A program made the translations under genes and the position numbers. The notes beneath the pieces are model-generated. The model worked only from the letters and a program-made list of their open reading frames with translations, was not told where the DNA came from and searched no databases. This document shows positions 1 through 13,969 of a stretch of 64,000 nucleotides of DNA, piece after piece; positions within the stretch are counted from its first letter, which is position 1; each line of letters opens with the position of its first letter. This DNA comes from Clavelina lepadiformis (Eukaryota; Chordata; Ascidiacea; Aplousobranchia; Clavelinidae), in NCBI RefSeq assembly GCF_947623445.1, contig NC_135247.1, positions 3,040,501 to 3,104,500 of the forward strand, read 5' to 3'.

Positions 1-3000
1 ATAGAAATATACAAAATGATGAATTTTTCACTTGAAGCACTTCTTACCACTTTGCAATCACTACCATAATAACACATTTCTTTGCATAAATTATAACACA
101 GACTGTGCAGGTACAAAGCAAACAAGATAGTGTTAAAATATGTTATCCCTTGCTGGAGATTTGGTCCAAATTGAGAATGATGTAATGATCACCTCATTTG
201 GTGGACTTGCTTGCTCAGACCCAAGTGATTCTGGTATCTCGTGCATGGATTCAAAATCTGACAGAACTTCAGTATCGGCAAGATGTTCTGTTTTTTCATC
301 TTTTTGTTCGTCTTTTACCCCTAAACTCTTAACTTTCTCAGTTTGGTGCATAGATTCAGTGTCTATTGAGCAAAGCAGGTATTGTTGGCCTGAAAGTGTG
401 TGTTGCCAGCCTAACTTTATATGTTACTAAATTACATCACTTTCGCTTCACTTAATCACTTTTCGTTGACACAACAGCTATTTACAAAAAATACACAAGA
501 CGAGTGAAAAAAACGCTACCTAGTTGTCTGTCTTCTTTGAGTGAAGCTTCTTGAGAAGAGGGACCCAAGTAACTGAAGTTCTGGTCATCGTGTGGTGATA
601 ACGGTGGTAGTTTGTGACAATCTAACATGATGAGATAATTTCAATACAAAGAGTGTTTGTTAACGAAAGTATAAATCGGTGGTTTACAGTTTTATTGCTA
701 AATTAATACCTCCGATTGCTGTCATTTCAAATGAGAGCATGTTTGTAAAGTTGTCGTCTTCCTGATTCTCGTGATTGTGTTTCACTTCTTGTGGTGGATG
801 GCACGAGAATTTTCTACTAATATGGGAGTAATCTAAATAAAACAGTTATTTGTTATATATATGTTACATAATTACTACAAAATACCTATTTTAACGAATT
901 ATATAATTCTCTTATGTGTTGCTGTGTTTCATCTGTTAGTTTATTTGATCATACAGTCAATCAACTTTCTTTAGTATAACCGTAATTCTCAATTGGAACC
1001 CTTTTGTTCATCAAGGGATGAAATGCAGCTGAATAGAAAAAAAAACTGGAAAGATTTTGGGTTTATTATTTCTGCGCCCTTTGTAGACATAACTTTTCTT
1101 AAAAATTTCTATTCTATGGATGCTTGTTATATTCCTGGTACCTTGTTCAGATTCAGAAGCATCATAAGACATCGACGGAATAGATGGCAGGTTGTCCTTT
1201 GTGACCACATTCACTGTACACCATATTCTATTATAACACATGAGATTTTTAAGAGATAAATATTTGTATAAAAAATCGAAGCACTATGTCTGACATTGCC
1301 AAATAAGCATAGTGAAAAAATCTTTGATGAATTAAGCTCATAATTGAGAAACACAAAATACGTCAAGAGAAAAGCAGTTACCTTGGACCGAAACGACGAC
1401 CAGAACGAGATAATCTCCATGACGACGTGTAAGCGCATGGGTGACTTGGAGCAAAGTGACTCACTGCTATCACAGCAGTTTCACTGTTGTTAACATTTGG
1501 CAATGGAACACTTTGTTTCTCTGGACCCCATTTTCTTTTGACTAGATCAACTTCAGCTGGCTGGATCTTTCCTCCATCCTCAGAAGTAGAGGGATCAACC
1601 GGAGTACCATCGGAAGGAGGACGTTCCTCAAGGAGTTCCAGCTGCAAAAATGACAAGAGAGGCGTGATCAGTCACAAAAACATACATCATAATATGCATT
1701 GTTGATGGTGGCAGAACTAGATATCTCGAGAACTCTTATTTCCATGTAAATAAAAAGGCAATAAAACACGCGTTGCACCTAACAAGTTAACTTTTATTTG
1801 TTAATAGTTAATAAATTAAGGTTATTACATTCTTCTATAGTCTTTATTGTAAAATATATTAAAACGGTAACGTTATAGACATTTAAAACTGGGTATGGTG
1901 CAATGAACTACTTTTAACACTATATGACTCGATTTAAATATGATTGGTCATGTCACGTTCTTTTGTTTTGACAACAATAGGGAAAGAAGAGACACTTGGC
2001 CTTTCACTGCAATAATAACACACATACATGCGATGACTTTTTTACTTTGAGCTCAGCTGGTCAATACATGAGCTGATTCAAAAAGGTATGATTCATAAGG
2101 TGTTGTCAAGCCATGCATTTCGAAATGGAAAAATAGTTTGGATAAGCTGTTGTGATAGTAGGTAAACAAGCTAATAACATATATGCACCTGTATCGTATG
2201 GTCCCAGGCTTCTGTACCCTCATTTTTAAGCACCCAGTACTTGACAAAATGTTGTCCGGTTTCAATACAGCTTCCATCCAGAAGATTCTCACATATAAAG
2301 CTGGCAGCATATTTTCTAACAAAAAAGACAAAATGTAACATTGTCAATTTTTGGAAAAATATAATACGACTTACGAAGATGAATGATTAGATTAATCAAG
2401 CCAAAACAAATGAACAACAGGGACTAATGGTATTTGTGTGAAAGTTTTGGTGTATCCTTGTCATAGTTAAGATTAAGTACAATCAATTTAGAAAAATTTA
2501 AGAACATCATTTGAACAGAATACCAGAGAAAAGACAAAACCGTGTTTTTTTTCATCCTAACATAATATGTTACATTTGTATGGACTTGGATTCAAGAAAC
2601 AGTTTATGATTTGTAAAAGCAAACAGAACATAAGTCAAGGAACAAATGGTAAAAAGTTAAATATTAACCCAAATAATAAAATAGTTAAATATTAATCCAG
2701 TCAAAATGTGAACGTTACATTTGCGAGATCTTAATTAATCTGCACCATTATGAATAACCAACGAACACTGCAAGTAGCAATGTACATCATTATATCTGCA
2801 AATGTTTGGCCCAGTGCTTCTCAACCAGGAGTCTGAGAAGCCTTGTTTGGAGTCGGTGAAAACCTTTTATTTTGTAAGATTAAACAACACGTCCATCCTA
2901 TAATACTTTTATTGTGCTCTTTAAATTTACTCAAGTTGTACTGGCTGGACATTAAGTTTCTTGTTTTTTGTTTGTTTTTTTTATAACCTCAGAAGCAGTA

Positions 3001-6000
3001 CATCATATGGTATCATAAGCTTAATCCTCAGACTGAAGACAGTCTTACAATGCAAAAATTTGCGTAATGTAAATCCGACAATGATTCCTCATCGTTCAAG
3101 TCCCGGCTACCACTGGTGCAAGTTCCGATAGACACAAACATTATTTGTTTGTTTTTTAACTTTTATAGAGTATTGCTTGAATTTGGAACTGTCCATGTCA
3201 CTGAACAGAGCAAGTGTCATCAATGCCTTGCCCAAGAGCATTACAATGACAGCTTCCCTAGTATTGAGCTTAGACCGCTTTATTGCAAGTCGAGCACTCT
3301 AACCACTTCGGTACCAAGTCAACTTGCACCTGGAAGCAAACTTTAAAATTAAATTTATTTTAAAAAACAAACACTAGTCCTTCCCTGGAAGAAAAAAGTC
3401 TGCAAAGGCAAAAAGATTGAACACCACTCTGATTCAATAGCCAATGAATCAAAAACGTCACATGCCCCATAAGAAAATATCAGAGCATTTCAATATTTTG
3501 GAGCACTAGAGATATGTTTAAAAATAAATATCATTTTAATTATCACATCAATAAAAATGAAGGTAAATATGCTATCCTAAACCGTACAATTATTGGTTCA
3601 GTGATATCACGTATCACATGATACATAATCATGGATTTATCATGTGATGTGAGCATGATTATGACTAATCTACAGGCAAAAACAGTAGTCTATAATAGGT
3701 CAGATATGTCTTTCAGGAATAAATGGTAAGTTTCAAATCACACACATATCAACTATCTAAATAATAATTTATGTGTGTATGTATAGCTGTATATGTAGGA
3801 ATACACCTTAAAGCCTGTTTTGTAATAAACTGTTTATCATGAACTGGCTATTCATAACACAGGATAACTTACGAAATTGAATGCAATGCCAACCCCAAAA
3901 TAGATTGAGCTCCAAATATAGAGATATTTGTCATTGCTTTAATAAAATTACCCAAACGTTTTCAGAATTTGATTCGTTTTTATCATGATCGTAACTTTTA
4001 ATATTTCAAAATAATTTTGGTCATGTTAATCATGTTAGTTGTGTACTATTTAAACATTAACAAAGCAAGTAAACAAATAAAAGCAATCTAATTGTGATGA
4101 ATCAAGTCATACAAAATGTCTGCTGCCTATGTTAGAGAGTTTAACTGCGACACTACACTGTTGGCGAATATTATGATGTAACATTGAAAGAGCTGTTGAC
4201 GTGAGACTAAAAAACAAGACCACTGCTCCTGTTGACTAATGAAAACATGATATACCTTGATTGTCTTGTCGGGCTTTTGACAACAGCTGCTTTTGATAGA
4301 GCACTTTCGGCTTTTAGTTGTTTCTTCAGTTGTTGTGCTGCTTTCATTTCCCGTTTCAATTCCCTAAACCATATGGTGTAAAATACACACGATTACAATA
4401 AAAATAAAACGTGCAATGTTGTGCAAATTTGTTTTTTAATTTATAAAATTAACTCAAAAAATATGTCTGCAATACATTCACATTCATTTAATGGAATGGT
4501 AACATGCTTTTAATCAATGGTGATATTGACTTCACCATATGTTACACGTTAGCTTACTTTATTTCACTTTTGATTGCTCTAGGCGATCTTGGGACATATT
4601 GTGAACATTCACCTTTTGAAGCATCTTTCTGAACACCTTTGTAAATTCAACACATTTGATAAATAAAAAGTTTTCTTCTATTTTTTAAAGCTATAACTAT
4701 AACTTTTATAACACCACAATTGTCCACACCACCACAATGAGATTTATGGTAAACGTTTAGTCCACAAAGTGTCATACCTTTGTTTTGTAATTTGTAACTG
4801 GTTGTAATTTCTTCACGCAGTGCAGATATTTCGTGAGAAATTGCTTTCCTCACCTCCTTTAAAACAACATTATTGTATTGATTTAAGCACTAAACCAAGA
4901 AAAACATGTTTTTAACCACAGTGTTTTCATTCACAATAAATTTTGCCCCGTCTCCGTTTAATTAATTTCAGAGCCAAGTTTGGGGATATCGTGCTCACTG
5001 CTGCTTTGGGTTGGTGATTAAAGGTTTTTCCAACCAGGATTTACCACATAATATCTTTTAGTTTTAATTCGAATAAGAAGAAGACATTTTCTTTTTCAGT
5101 CTGCCCAACATAACAGATATATTAAAAGCACTGGCACATGCTTTTCTAACCTCGCATTTTAAAGCAAACAATATAATAAATACACATCTGATCATATCAT
5201 ATTTATATGTCAGAGTATGAAAAAACATACCTCCTTAATAGTCTTTACAAAGTCTTTCGCGTTTTCATTGTCTTCTTTCTCATTTTCCCTTTGATCTTTG
5301 AAAGATGATGAGATTGGAAGCTTGACAGTAAGCTCATCTGCATCACTAATCTCACTCGTTGAAACTGAAATCTCAGGTGTTTCCAACACAGTCTTAACAA
5401 CAGTTTCAGATTCAAGCGGCAAGTATGGAACCGAGTATAATTGCGATTGATCCAGCGGTGCATCCTGCTCTTTGCTTTCAAGATTATCGGCTGAAATTGC
5501 ATTTGCAAATGGATCTTCTTCAAGACTGTGAAACAGTAAAAGACAAAAAATTAACTAAGGACATAGTAAGATATGCTTTACATAAAACAATTTAAATAAA
5601 CTATCGCAACAACTTATCAATCTCATTGAGAAAATTACCCTGATTGTAAATTAAAAGTAGATTTCATTGCGATTTACCTTACGGCATCATCATTAACGGA
5701 AGCGGATCGAATGTTTCTCCCAATTTCCTGAACTGCCGACTTTACAAGGTTTGAAGCCCAATCTAAACTCGTGGACATGGATGCTCGAGCATTCTGAAAA
5801 GACAAATAGCCTAGCATGAGGTGGTAATATAGGTTTAATAAATCATAAGTCAAAAATATACAGCGGCTGGTTAACAAGGAAGAGTATGCAACTCCAAAAC
5901 AAGATAATATTCCAAGTAGATAAACTGAACTTATCTGAATTGCAATATCTATGTTCAATACTTACTTCGAGATTATCATGTAGTCTTGTTGGTGTTTGCT

Positions 6001-7413
6001 GTGTGGTCTTGGTTGCTTTTTCTACCTTCTTCGAAGAAACTAACGGGGCTGTACCTGGTTTTCGCATTTGTACATGAAGAACGTCATTATTCTTTCGACA
6101 GATCTTTGACACAAAACAACTTGTTAAAGTCTGGTGTAAAAAGCCAAGGTCGAACTTGCTTATATGTAGTTATGTTATATATTGATGATTACATTTAAAA
6201 ATTTTGTGATTTCTTCAAAAATTATATATAATTTAATTCAAATAAAAAACAAATTTATATCAGAACACAAAACCCATTAGTTATTTAAATCTAGAAAAAA
6301 ATAACAAGAGGAGGGAGAAATGGTAAATGAATAAAAAATATGGAAAAAATTGTGAAAAAATTTTGAAGGCGAATCTGTCGAATGACTGATCCCATGATCA
6401 CTTAAAACTATTGAGCAAAGCAATCAAACCAGGACAGTTTTGAAAAAGTAACCTGCCTTAACCATATGTTTACAACTCACATGTAGCTCTAGTTTTATTC
6501 AAAACTAGTATTTCCTATGTAAAACAAAATTCCACATAGTTCCGAAGCCAAGAAAAATGAGCAATGTATAAGAAAAATCACAAGTACAAGCAATGTACAA
6601 GAAAAAATCACAAGTTTAAACATGCCATTAAAGATTAAAGTTAGAATCAAACAAAACACAAAATGTTAAAAATGAAACTCACCTTTAAGGCTTCATCAAA
6701 TCCTTCTGTAAAGAAAAAAAATCAATATTTGAAAGTCAGAAAAAAAGTTGCAGGTGTATTTAACAAACAATATAGCTTAACATTCTTGCTGTGATTTTCA
6801 AACGAATTCTTCTACAAAAATATCATCTCAATAAAACTTCACACATTACAATGAAAAGCAACAGCTAACCTTGTGAATCAAGTGCTATGTAATCCTCATC
6901 TTCATCGGTATATGTGAAAAGAGGAGCTTCTTCATGACCATACTTCACTTGAAGCTAAATGTATATAAATATACATTAAACATTCTGCACTAAAAGAATT
7001 ATTGTCTTTTGTGGTAGACAATTTATAAGGATATGCTTAGCTGAACTATAATTAGTTACCACAGTAGATATATACATAAACGTTCACAGCAAACAAACCG
7101 AAAAATTTACAATCATGCAGTCGATTTGACTCAAAGTCTCTATTATATACTTTAAACAAAATTAAGCAACATAATGCAGAATTAAAATGAAATTTAAAAA
7201 AAATGTATAAACTTTACAGTGAAGATTTCTACATAGATCATAGATTTATGATATCCAATTGTCCATACTGAAGCATAAAAATACATAATGTACCATAACA
7301 GCCAAATCTTCCCATTTGGTGTCGTACATCAACTGCAAAATATCCATATCTCCTTCACTGTCAACCACCAAAACATAAATGTTTGCCACTGAACCTTCTT
7401 GATTTGACTCCAT
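1..7413 (-). CDS. NBR1: NBR1-like selective autophagy receptor (PB1 + FW domains), 3' end uncertain
   Basis: Fifteen exons join in phase: 7413-7294, 6954-6870, 6705-6683, 6091-5966, 5793-5678, 5525-5231, 4856-4778, 4624-4558, 4363-4256, 2315-2189, 1641-1382, 1227-1142, 832-710, 621-520 and from 389 leftward. Residues about 10-92 form a PB1 domain with an acidic OPCA-type stretch (TDEDEDYIALDSQEGFDEAL). Residues about 265-330 are Lys/Glu-rich and probably coiled coil. Residues about 341-480 match the four-tryptophan (FW/NBR1) domain: AASFICENLLDGSCIETG, then YTSSWRLSRSGRRFGPRIWC. NBR1 family proteins polymerise through PB1 and bring ubiquitinated cargo to Atg8 proteins in the cytoplasm. FSYL preceded by acidic residues (about 554-557) is a candidate LIR. 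I find no ZZ zinc finger in the phase-consistent chain. The last exon stays open to a stop at 133-135, but a donor-like GTGATC inside it means the C-terminal UBA may lie off the window. ILRUN shares the FW domain but lacks PB1. Confidence 0.82.
2316..4255. other. Long NBR1 intron with SINE-like tRNA-derived fragments
   Basis: This intron separates the coiled-coil exon from the first FW exon. It holds AT-rich sequence and two short stretches resembling the B box of tRNA-derived SINEs: GTTCAAGTCCCGGC near 3097, and an antisense-looking stretch around 3220-3320 of a type common in invertebrate SINE tails. I saw no further exon or zinc-finger coding sequence in it. Confidence 0.5.
3060..3345. repeat. 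Degenerate tRNA-derived SINE-like fragment
   Basis: A B-box-like GTTCAAGTCCCGGC lies near 3097-3110. About 110 bp downstream is a stretch with the wording of antisense tRNA-derived repeats (TTGCCCAAG, TTGCAAGTCGAGCACTC, TAACCACT). The open frame across it (3116-3346, plus) has no coding character and is read as part of the repeat. The family is not identified. Confidence 0.4.
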
Positions 7414-10063
7414 GTTGGTCAATTAGGTAAGAGAATATACTTGCACAGATTACAAACAAAACATTTGTTTATTTGTGTAAAACTATTTCTTCTTTTCACT
7501 AAAAAAGTGCAATCACCGAAGCAGTAGTTAGTTATAAAGTAGTAAAATATGTCAAAATCTAAAAAGTAATTGTTTGAAATGTCTAAGTTTACTGTGGTGA
7601 GAAAAAGCAAAGGTTTATCTCCCAGTCAGGAGACACTAAACCTGAAAGGGCTGGATTTAACAAAATTGTTTCTTTATGTTTTTCTGAAAACAAAAATTTA
7701 AAAAATCACAGGCAATGCAACAGCAAAATATATTTAAATATGGCAAATACAAGGACTGAAGTCGACTATATTGAAAAAGGCTGAAAGCAACTACAATATA
7801 ATAAATAGGGCAAAAAATTAACTCTAGGACAAAGAACGTTAAGATTGGATATGGTTGAACTTGAACACGAGTATATTAAATTAGACTAAAAATGACCATA
7901 GTACATAAAGGTGAAAAGCCAGATTAGAAAGGACAGAAAATACGTTGAATAGGGCTTAAAACAACAAGATTGGATAAGTCTGAAAACAAGGGTTAGGCTG
8001 GAAAAGCTAAGATTAGAAAGGGTTGGAAATGAGCATTTATTAAGCTATCACAAAGTATAGTATAGACCAAACACTGCAAATGGTGAGATTAAGTTGGGCT
8101 GAAAAGGATGAATGATATTAAAAAAGGTTAAAAATGACCATAATTTTAAGTTGGGATGATGATCAGCAAGATTTGATATAGCTGAAAATAAGAAGATTGA
8201 TTGAGTGTCAGATTTGAAAATGATGAAACTGAATACATATGGTCTAGGACTGAAAAAATGAGATTTGAGAAGGGTAAAATAAATAAGGTTGAAAATAATC
8301 AGGTTCAATGTGACAAAGTGTGTCGCGCACTTAGTTGCATAAAATTGGTTAATTTTGAATTTCAAAAAAACTTAGGGAAACACTGTCCTCAACTTTAACC
8401 TTTTTGTCAGGTTCCCCCAGATGCTACTAACACCCAGACTGGAAAGTGTGGCAGTTTTTGAAGAGACTTTGTGTAATGATCGGAGACAAAAACTTTGGCC
8501 AGTTGGAGAGACGGCATGCGTTGAAACCTAAGATCTTTGTTTATTTTTGTTATACTTTGGGGTAACGACAGTATTGCACCCACGCGTAATTCCACCAATC
8601 CTATTCCAGCAAGGTATCAAATATAGAAATAGACTATAGACTGTCGTGTTATTTTATTGTTTTCTTAAACGCAAGGCAAGCATCCAAGTTTTCTTTATCG
8701 ACAAAAAGATACAAAACCAGATATCCCAGTTTTTCATGAATCAGTCTTTACATAATATCTTTAGAACTTGTCGGTTTCGCTGAAATCGAATTACAACATA
8801 GGCTAACTACAATCCACTTGCCTCACTGCCTGCCTGTATAATGGTAACTAATAGCCTACAAGTATTATTTTATTGGTACTGGTATATGATCATGTGGTAA
8901 CTATATACAATTCCATACCATTTATCCATAAGCTAATAAAGTCTATACGGCCAACTCGCGAACTATTTCAACGTATACGATAAGTTACGTGAATGGATTT
9001 TAATGATTCTGTCATGGACAGAAAAGATGACGTCGATATTATTACTAGTTCCCCATTGCACAAATCATCCGCAACACAAGCGAAAAGAAACTTCACACTC
9101 AGGGGAATCCATTGTTTACAGCCAGAACGACAATAGTCACGTGGGTCAACGTCATCATCATGTGATCATGCGTGACTGCAGTAACATACGTGACAATTCA
9201 ACATATAACAAGTGACGAAACTACAAGTCAACACATGACAAAAATATGGTGACGTTCTAAACGTGAACGCCTATCAACAACCATAAGCTCATGCTGAAAA
9301 GAATTTTTGAGGATTTAGGCTATAATTCTTGGAAATCATAAATTTTCTAAAAAACATTTTTAGTTTAGAAACTCTGGCAATTTTATTACATACTGATAGA
9401 TACAATACAAAAGACTGCACACTAACACTCCTGTTAATTTAGTGTCTGCATCTTTATGACTATTAGAAAAAAAACAAATCAAAAAGATGGAATACTTGCT
9501 ATCACTGAGGATGCTATGAGCTGTAGTTCATTTGGGACGCGTAACAATTAAGTACAAATTTAAACACATCGGAATTTTTTAAACAGGATAATACTGTAAA
9601 AATAGAAACAATTAAGCTACACAAGAAATAAAAAAATTAGAAGTGGTAATAGAATAAATAAGTTGACTGCAATATTGAAATGCAAATTTTCAATTTTGAA
9701 AAGATACATTAATTGATCAGCGCCAGTGCTCTGTCACTGATACGTCTATGGTCTGTCTCTTTGGAAATGAAGTTTTCTCCAACGTAGCTTTAAAACTTTC
9801 TGTCATGACAAGTCAATAGTCCCAAAAAAAGCTGTTTTTGGTTGAAATAATTTTTTCTTTTTCTTTTAAATTATAAAAAAAATTTCATAATTAGAATGTG
9901 AAAGCCACAATTGTTACTAAGATTTTTACAAATTTGCAGTTTGATCAAACGGGGAAATCCCAAATTACATCAACCAAGAATCAAGAAAATGTGAACAGAC
10001 AGATTGTGATCCTTCCCTTGCATGGTGGTTACAGTGAATCAAACAGTGATTTAGTTACGCGCA
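7414..10063. other. Intergenic region between divergent NBR1-like and NELFE
   Basis: This 2.6-kb gap holds the promoters of two divergent genes. It is AT-rich, with a purine-rich degenerate repeat at about 7770-8320. I cannot assign a TATA box or a CpG-like island. Several short open frames here have no recognisable product. Confidence 0.5.
7770..8320. repeat. Degenerate purine-rich minisatellite-like tract
   Basis: Phrases such as AAGATTGGAT, GGCTGAAAA and AAAAATGACCAT recur at irregular 30-50 bp spacing on the plus strand, interrupted by AT-rich sequence. This suggests an old, decayed tandem repeat. No sharp unit can be defined by eye. Confidence 0.35.
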
Positions 10064-12493
10064 ATGGTTTCAACAAAACTAACAGAAGAAGAAGAGTATT
10101 TAAAGAAACAGTTTCAAACTCTTCGAAATTTGGTAATGCAGTTTGTCTTGCCATAGCCTATATGATACGGTCAGTAGGGTACACTAAAATTGGGCTATTA
10201 CTGCATTAAGGCCTGGCAGAACCATGTCAACCTCGTATGATTTTTAAATAGTAAACAAGATTGAACTCTCAATTTTACCTCACTTTTCATTCTTAGTGAA
10301 GGATTTTTTGCAGGCATTGTTGAATTATTGCATGAAAAGTGCCAACGGCAACAAGTTTAGGTCAAGCTGCATAAGCAAAAAAATAATTAAATGAAAGAAA
10401 GGTTCTTCTTTGGCTATGATCAAATCTAAACCGATTTGGTTTAATAAATAGCTTGTAATGCTATTTTATTCGTTTTATTAAGACAAAATTGTGCTTATTG
10501 AATTCCTATTTTATTTCAATTCAGAAAAAAGAGTTGAAACAATTGACGCTAAAGCGTAAGCAAGAGCAAGCTGTCGCTGCTGAAAATGGTCCACCAAGTG
10601 CGAAACAAAAGAAAGCTATCATACAGGTTAAATGGTTTTTTAAAACAATGTGCAGAGTTTAAAATATAACTTACACTCATGTTTTTCCTGGTATATTGAT
10701 TTGGCCTCACGTTATTTCAAATATCACCAAATTGTTCAGGCATTCCTCTAACTTTTCACTCCTATTTTTAACAATGGGCCGCGTTACCTACTTATCTCTA
10801 AAATAGTCACTCACTTTTTATTAAGTATAGTATGAATTTTATTCAACTTGCTTTATGAGTAGTTTAATCTATTACTATCTAACTAAATGTTACTTGCAGG
10901 CTACTTTTTTCAGGGTAGTACGCCAGCAAACCAGCAAGAGTTTTCACATTCCAGTTTCAACATGAAAACTAAAGTAATTAAGTCATGGGATGCTGCAGCC
11001 AACACTGAGGCAGCAAAAAAACTGTTAAAATCTGGAGCAGTTAAAATAAAACTAGAAACCAAAACCTCCTTCAAGCGATCTTCAAACCTTAAAAGAAAGT
11101 TAACGGTATATATTTCTAAAGTACATATAGATAATTATTTTAATAGCCCATACTTTACATATGAAATACTTTATGCTAAAACACTGGTTTATGTTTTTGG
11201 TGGTTAGTGATGGCGGCCTCCTGCTGTTCATTGAATCTCATTCTGTTGTACACAACTTTTGAATTTGAGCAGGACCCATAAAAAAAATAAATATACCAAT
11301 ACATAAAAATTGCATTCATCGGATAATGCACAAACACAAGCTCTGTAACCGGGGCTAAAGTTTTTTCTCAATACAAGAATATGTATTTTTGGCACAAAAA
11401 GACTTTATTATCGTACAGGATTCTGAAGGCCAGCGCAAACCAGTGTTCCAGCCATTCAACGCTGATGAAAGCACAGAAGACGACATGCCTGATGAAATCA
11501 AAGATAAAAAGGTTTTGCATCACATGATATTATTGATATATATAGAATAATTTTGTGGCTTGTATATCTAACTAGAAGCTATGTTATTGTTCCACACTGA
11601 AATATTTTTTGGGGTTTTATTTGTAAGACAATTTTGAAAGGGACAGTGTTTTTAAGAACTATAGTTCTACATATGACACATTTCAAATACATTTAACTGA
11701 TCACAGGAGAGTAGGCCAAGTGGCTTCACATCACCCAAAGTCAACAGACCCCATGACCATAACAAAGACAATAGGTCAAGGTTCAACAGAAGAGATAAAA
11801 AGACGGAAAGAAAGGGCCCTCGCAGAGGCAAGTACTGCTGTACTGTTAATTTCGAATACACCATTCCAGTGACATCTGAAAGCATACCGATACAGCATAT
11901 AATTTTACTGTATCTGTAGTTATCGTTTGCGTTAATTTATGCAGGGAATACATTGTATGTCCACGGACAGGGAGTGAGTGAAAAGATGATTAGAACCCAC
12001 TTTGGAAAGTTTGGTAATATCGTCAACGTTAACATAGAACGTGGAAAAAGGTAAGTTCGGAAAAGAAAATAAAACTACTGTAAACCCAGCACAATATGAA
12101 CATGGATCACGATAAACTCTGTCACATTTTACAAAATATTACTGAAACTTTTAAGAGTGTGCACAAATTCTCTGCAGCTCCGCGTTTGTCAGTTTTGATA
12201 CATTTGAAGCAGCTGAACAAGCAATTGATGACATGGATGAGGCTTGTATCGAAGATTGCCGACTCAAAGTGTCACTTGCAAGACGCCAACCGATGCTCGA
12301 ATCCGTCAAAGCAAGTACACCGTGGGCAAATATGAGTAAGTCGTTAAGTCTGACGTAAGCATGTGGTGATTATCTTTGAAACTTTTGACTTTCTTTCAAC
12401 ATAAATATCATATTAACAGCTGAAAGGGGAGATAAAGGAAGCTCGACCCCCGATATGCGAACCCCAGTTACATACGACGATGACTTTGTTTGA
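10064..12493 (+). CDS. NELFE: Negative elongation factor E (NELF-E)
   Basis: Eight exons (10064-10132, 10525-10626, 10914-11105, 11419-11511, 11707-11827, 11945-12050, 12178-12335, 12420-12493) total 915 nt, or 304 residues; the human protein is about 380. The N-terminus MVSTKLTEEEEYLKKQF matches the family's LSEEEEALQKKF region. Exon 3 carries WDAAANTEAAKKLLKSGAVK, matching the conserved AKQLVKSGAI segment. Residues about 193-270 form an RRM with RNP2-like TLYVHG and RNP1-like SAFVSF, followed by the conserved RKQPML-type tail (RRQPMLES). The C-terminus is acidic (YDDDFV). NELF-E is the RNA-binding subunit of the NELF complex, which holds promoter-proximal Pol II paused in the nucleus. The long Arg-Asp dipeptide tract of vertebrate NELF-E is absent. 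The intron after exon 5 uses a GC donor (AG|GCAAGT). Confidence 0.93.
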
Positions 12494-13969
12494 ATTTGCT
12501 ATCACCTATGGAAGAACTTCATTGTTAACTTCAACATAAGTGGTGATGAACTTGGGTCATGGTGCCCTTGATTGTGAGCTGGCTTTCAACTGCAATCTTG
12601 GGAGAATTTCTGGCAAAAGTCACCAAATAGACACAAAAATGTGGCATTATGACGTACACAAACTTTCAGTTTGTAAGGTGGTATTATTGAATCATTGTTA
12701 CTGATTCTCTTGTTTTTTCCGCTTTTTACAGTATACATAAACTGATTGAAAAAATATGTACTTTACTGAATCCTGACTACAAACACAGCCATTAAGACAA
12801 ATAGAATTTAATTCAGTAAATCAGAAAGAAAATTCGCTTAGAATAAAACGGAGACAAGTTAACACAACATGCATGTAATGCACGGAATGGTCTTGTAAAT
12901 GACATAATTTTACCTAATAGGTAAGTGAAACAAAGTAAAAAGAAAACAAGCAAAACACAGCATGAAGGAGTGGTCATACAAGCTAAAATCGATTATGATT
13001 TGAAAATTATGATCAGAATGTTTTGACTTAATATAAAATCAAGAGCAAAAATGAAAATTCACTTTTTGTATTCGTGCTATGTATTTGTTTTGTTGTTTAG
13101 TATTTACATTTTACACCCAAGAAATGATACGAATTAGAGTCACTGAAACCAGCAGAAGTAAAAGACAAAAATAATCAAAATGTAACCAAGCCTATAACAA
13201 AAAAGGGTTTGCAAAATAACACACATCAGACTACTGCAATTACTCTTTAATATTCAAAACAGCCATGAAATCAAAGTTACTATGTAAGATGGCAATTCTT
13301 TGAAGAAAGTGAATAAAAACTATCAGAATATTTATAAAATGGCACAACAGCATCTATAACATGTTAATAAGGCCATTTTTCAAACGCACTCACATCTTAG
13401 AGTTTAGACACTGTTTGTGTTTATACATTTTAATAAAATCATCGATATAAATCTTTATCATATTTCTTTAAAAATAAGCCACATGTAACCAAGAAAATAA
13501 ACACAAGTAACTATTAAATTATTATTGAACATCAGGCAGTGACAGAATCAGTATTTCACAAAAATAAAGTTGCATTCTATTGTAATAGAAGGCTGTGAAA
13601 AGGAATTGTGACTGAGTTAACATAGGTTTGCAAAAGGTTATTTTGTTAGGCTTGCGCTACCAGACAAACACAAAAATAAAGTAGACCACTCTTGTTCCAC
13701 TGCTGTTCACAACAAACAGTCTTAAATGCAAGTTGCAGCTCATATTCGAAGAAATGCGATACTGGCACACTGCAAATCAATTTTTTTAATTTAAAGGTAA
13801 TGCAGTAGCTAATTTTACATTTTTTCAAAATTTTAAAAATGCAACACAAATACACGTGGTACAAAAATTACATACACAATAGTGGGATTTGTAAAAGGCT
13901 TTGCCTTTAAGCTTAGATATTGAGATAAACATTAAAAAACCATTGGTGGGTGAAAGAATCAGAAAGTAG
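12494..13969. other. Convergent intergenic region, NELFE to DAXX
   Basis: Both flanking genes end here, so it should hold both 3' UTRs. It is AT-rich. An AATAAA at 12842-12847 (plus) could serve NELFE. I see no further gene; short open frames such as that at 13646-13864 (minus) lack any coding signature. Confidence 0.5.

Noticed and set aside
3116-3346. Plus-strand 76-residue frame with several Cys
   Set aside because: It overlaps a tRNA-derived SINE-like stretch inside an NBR1 intron; cysteines arise from repeat sequence.
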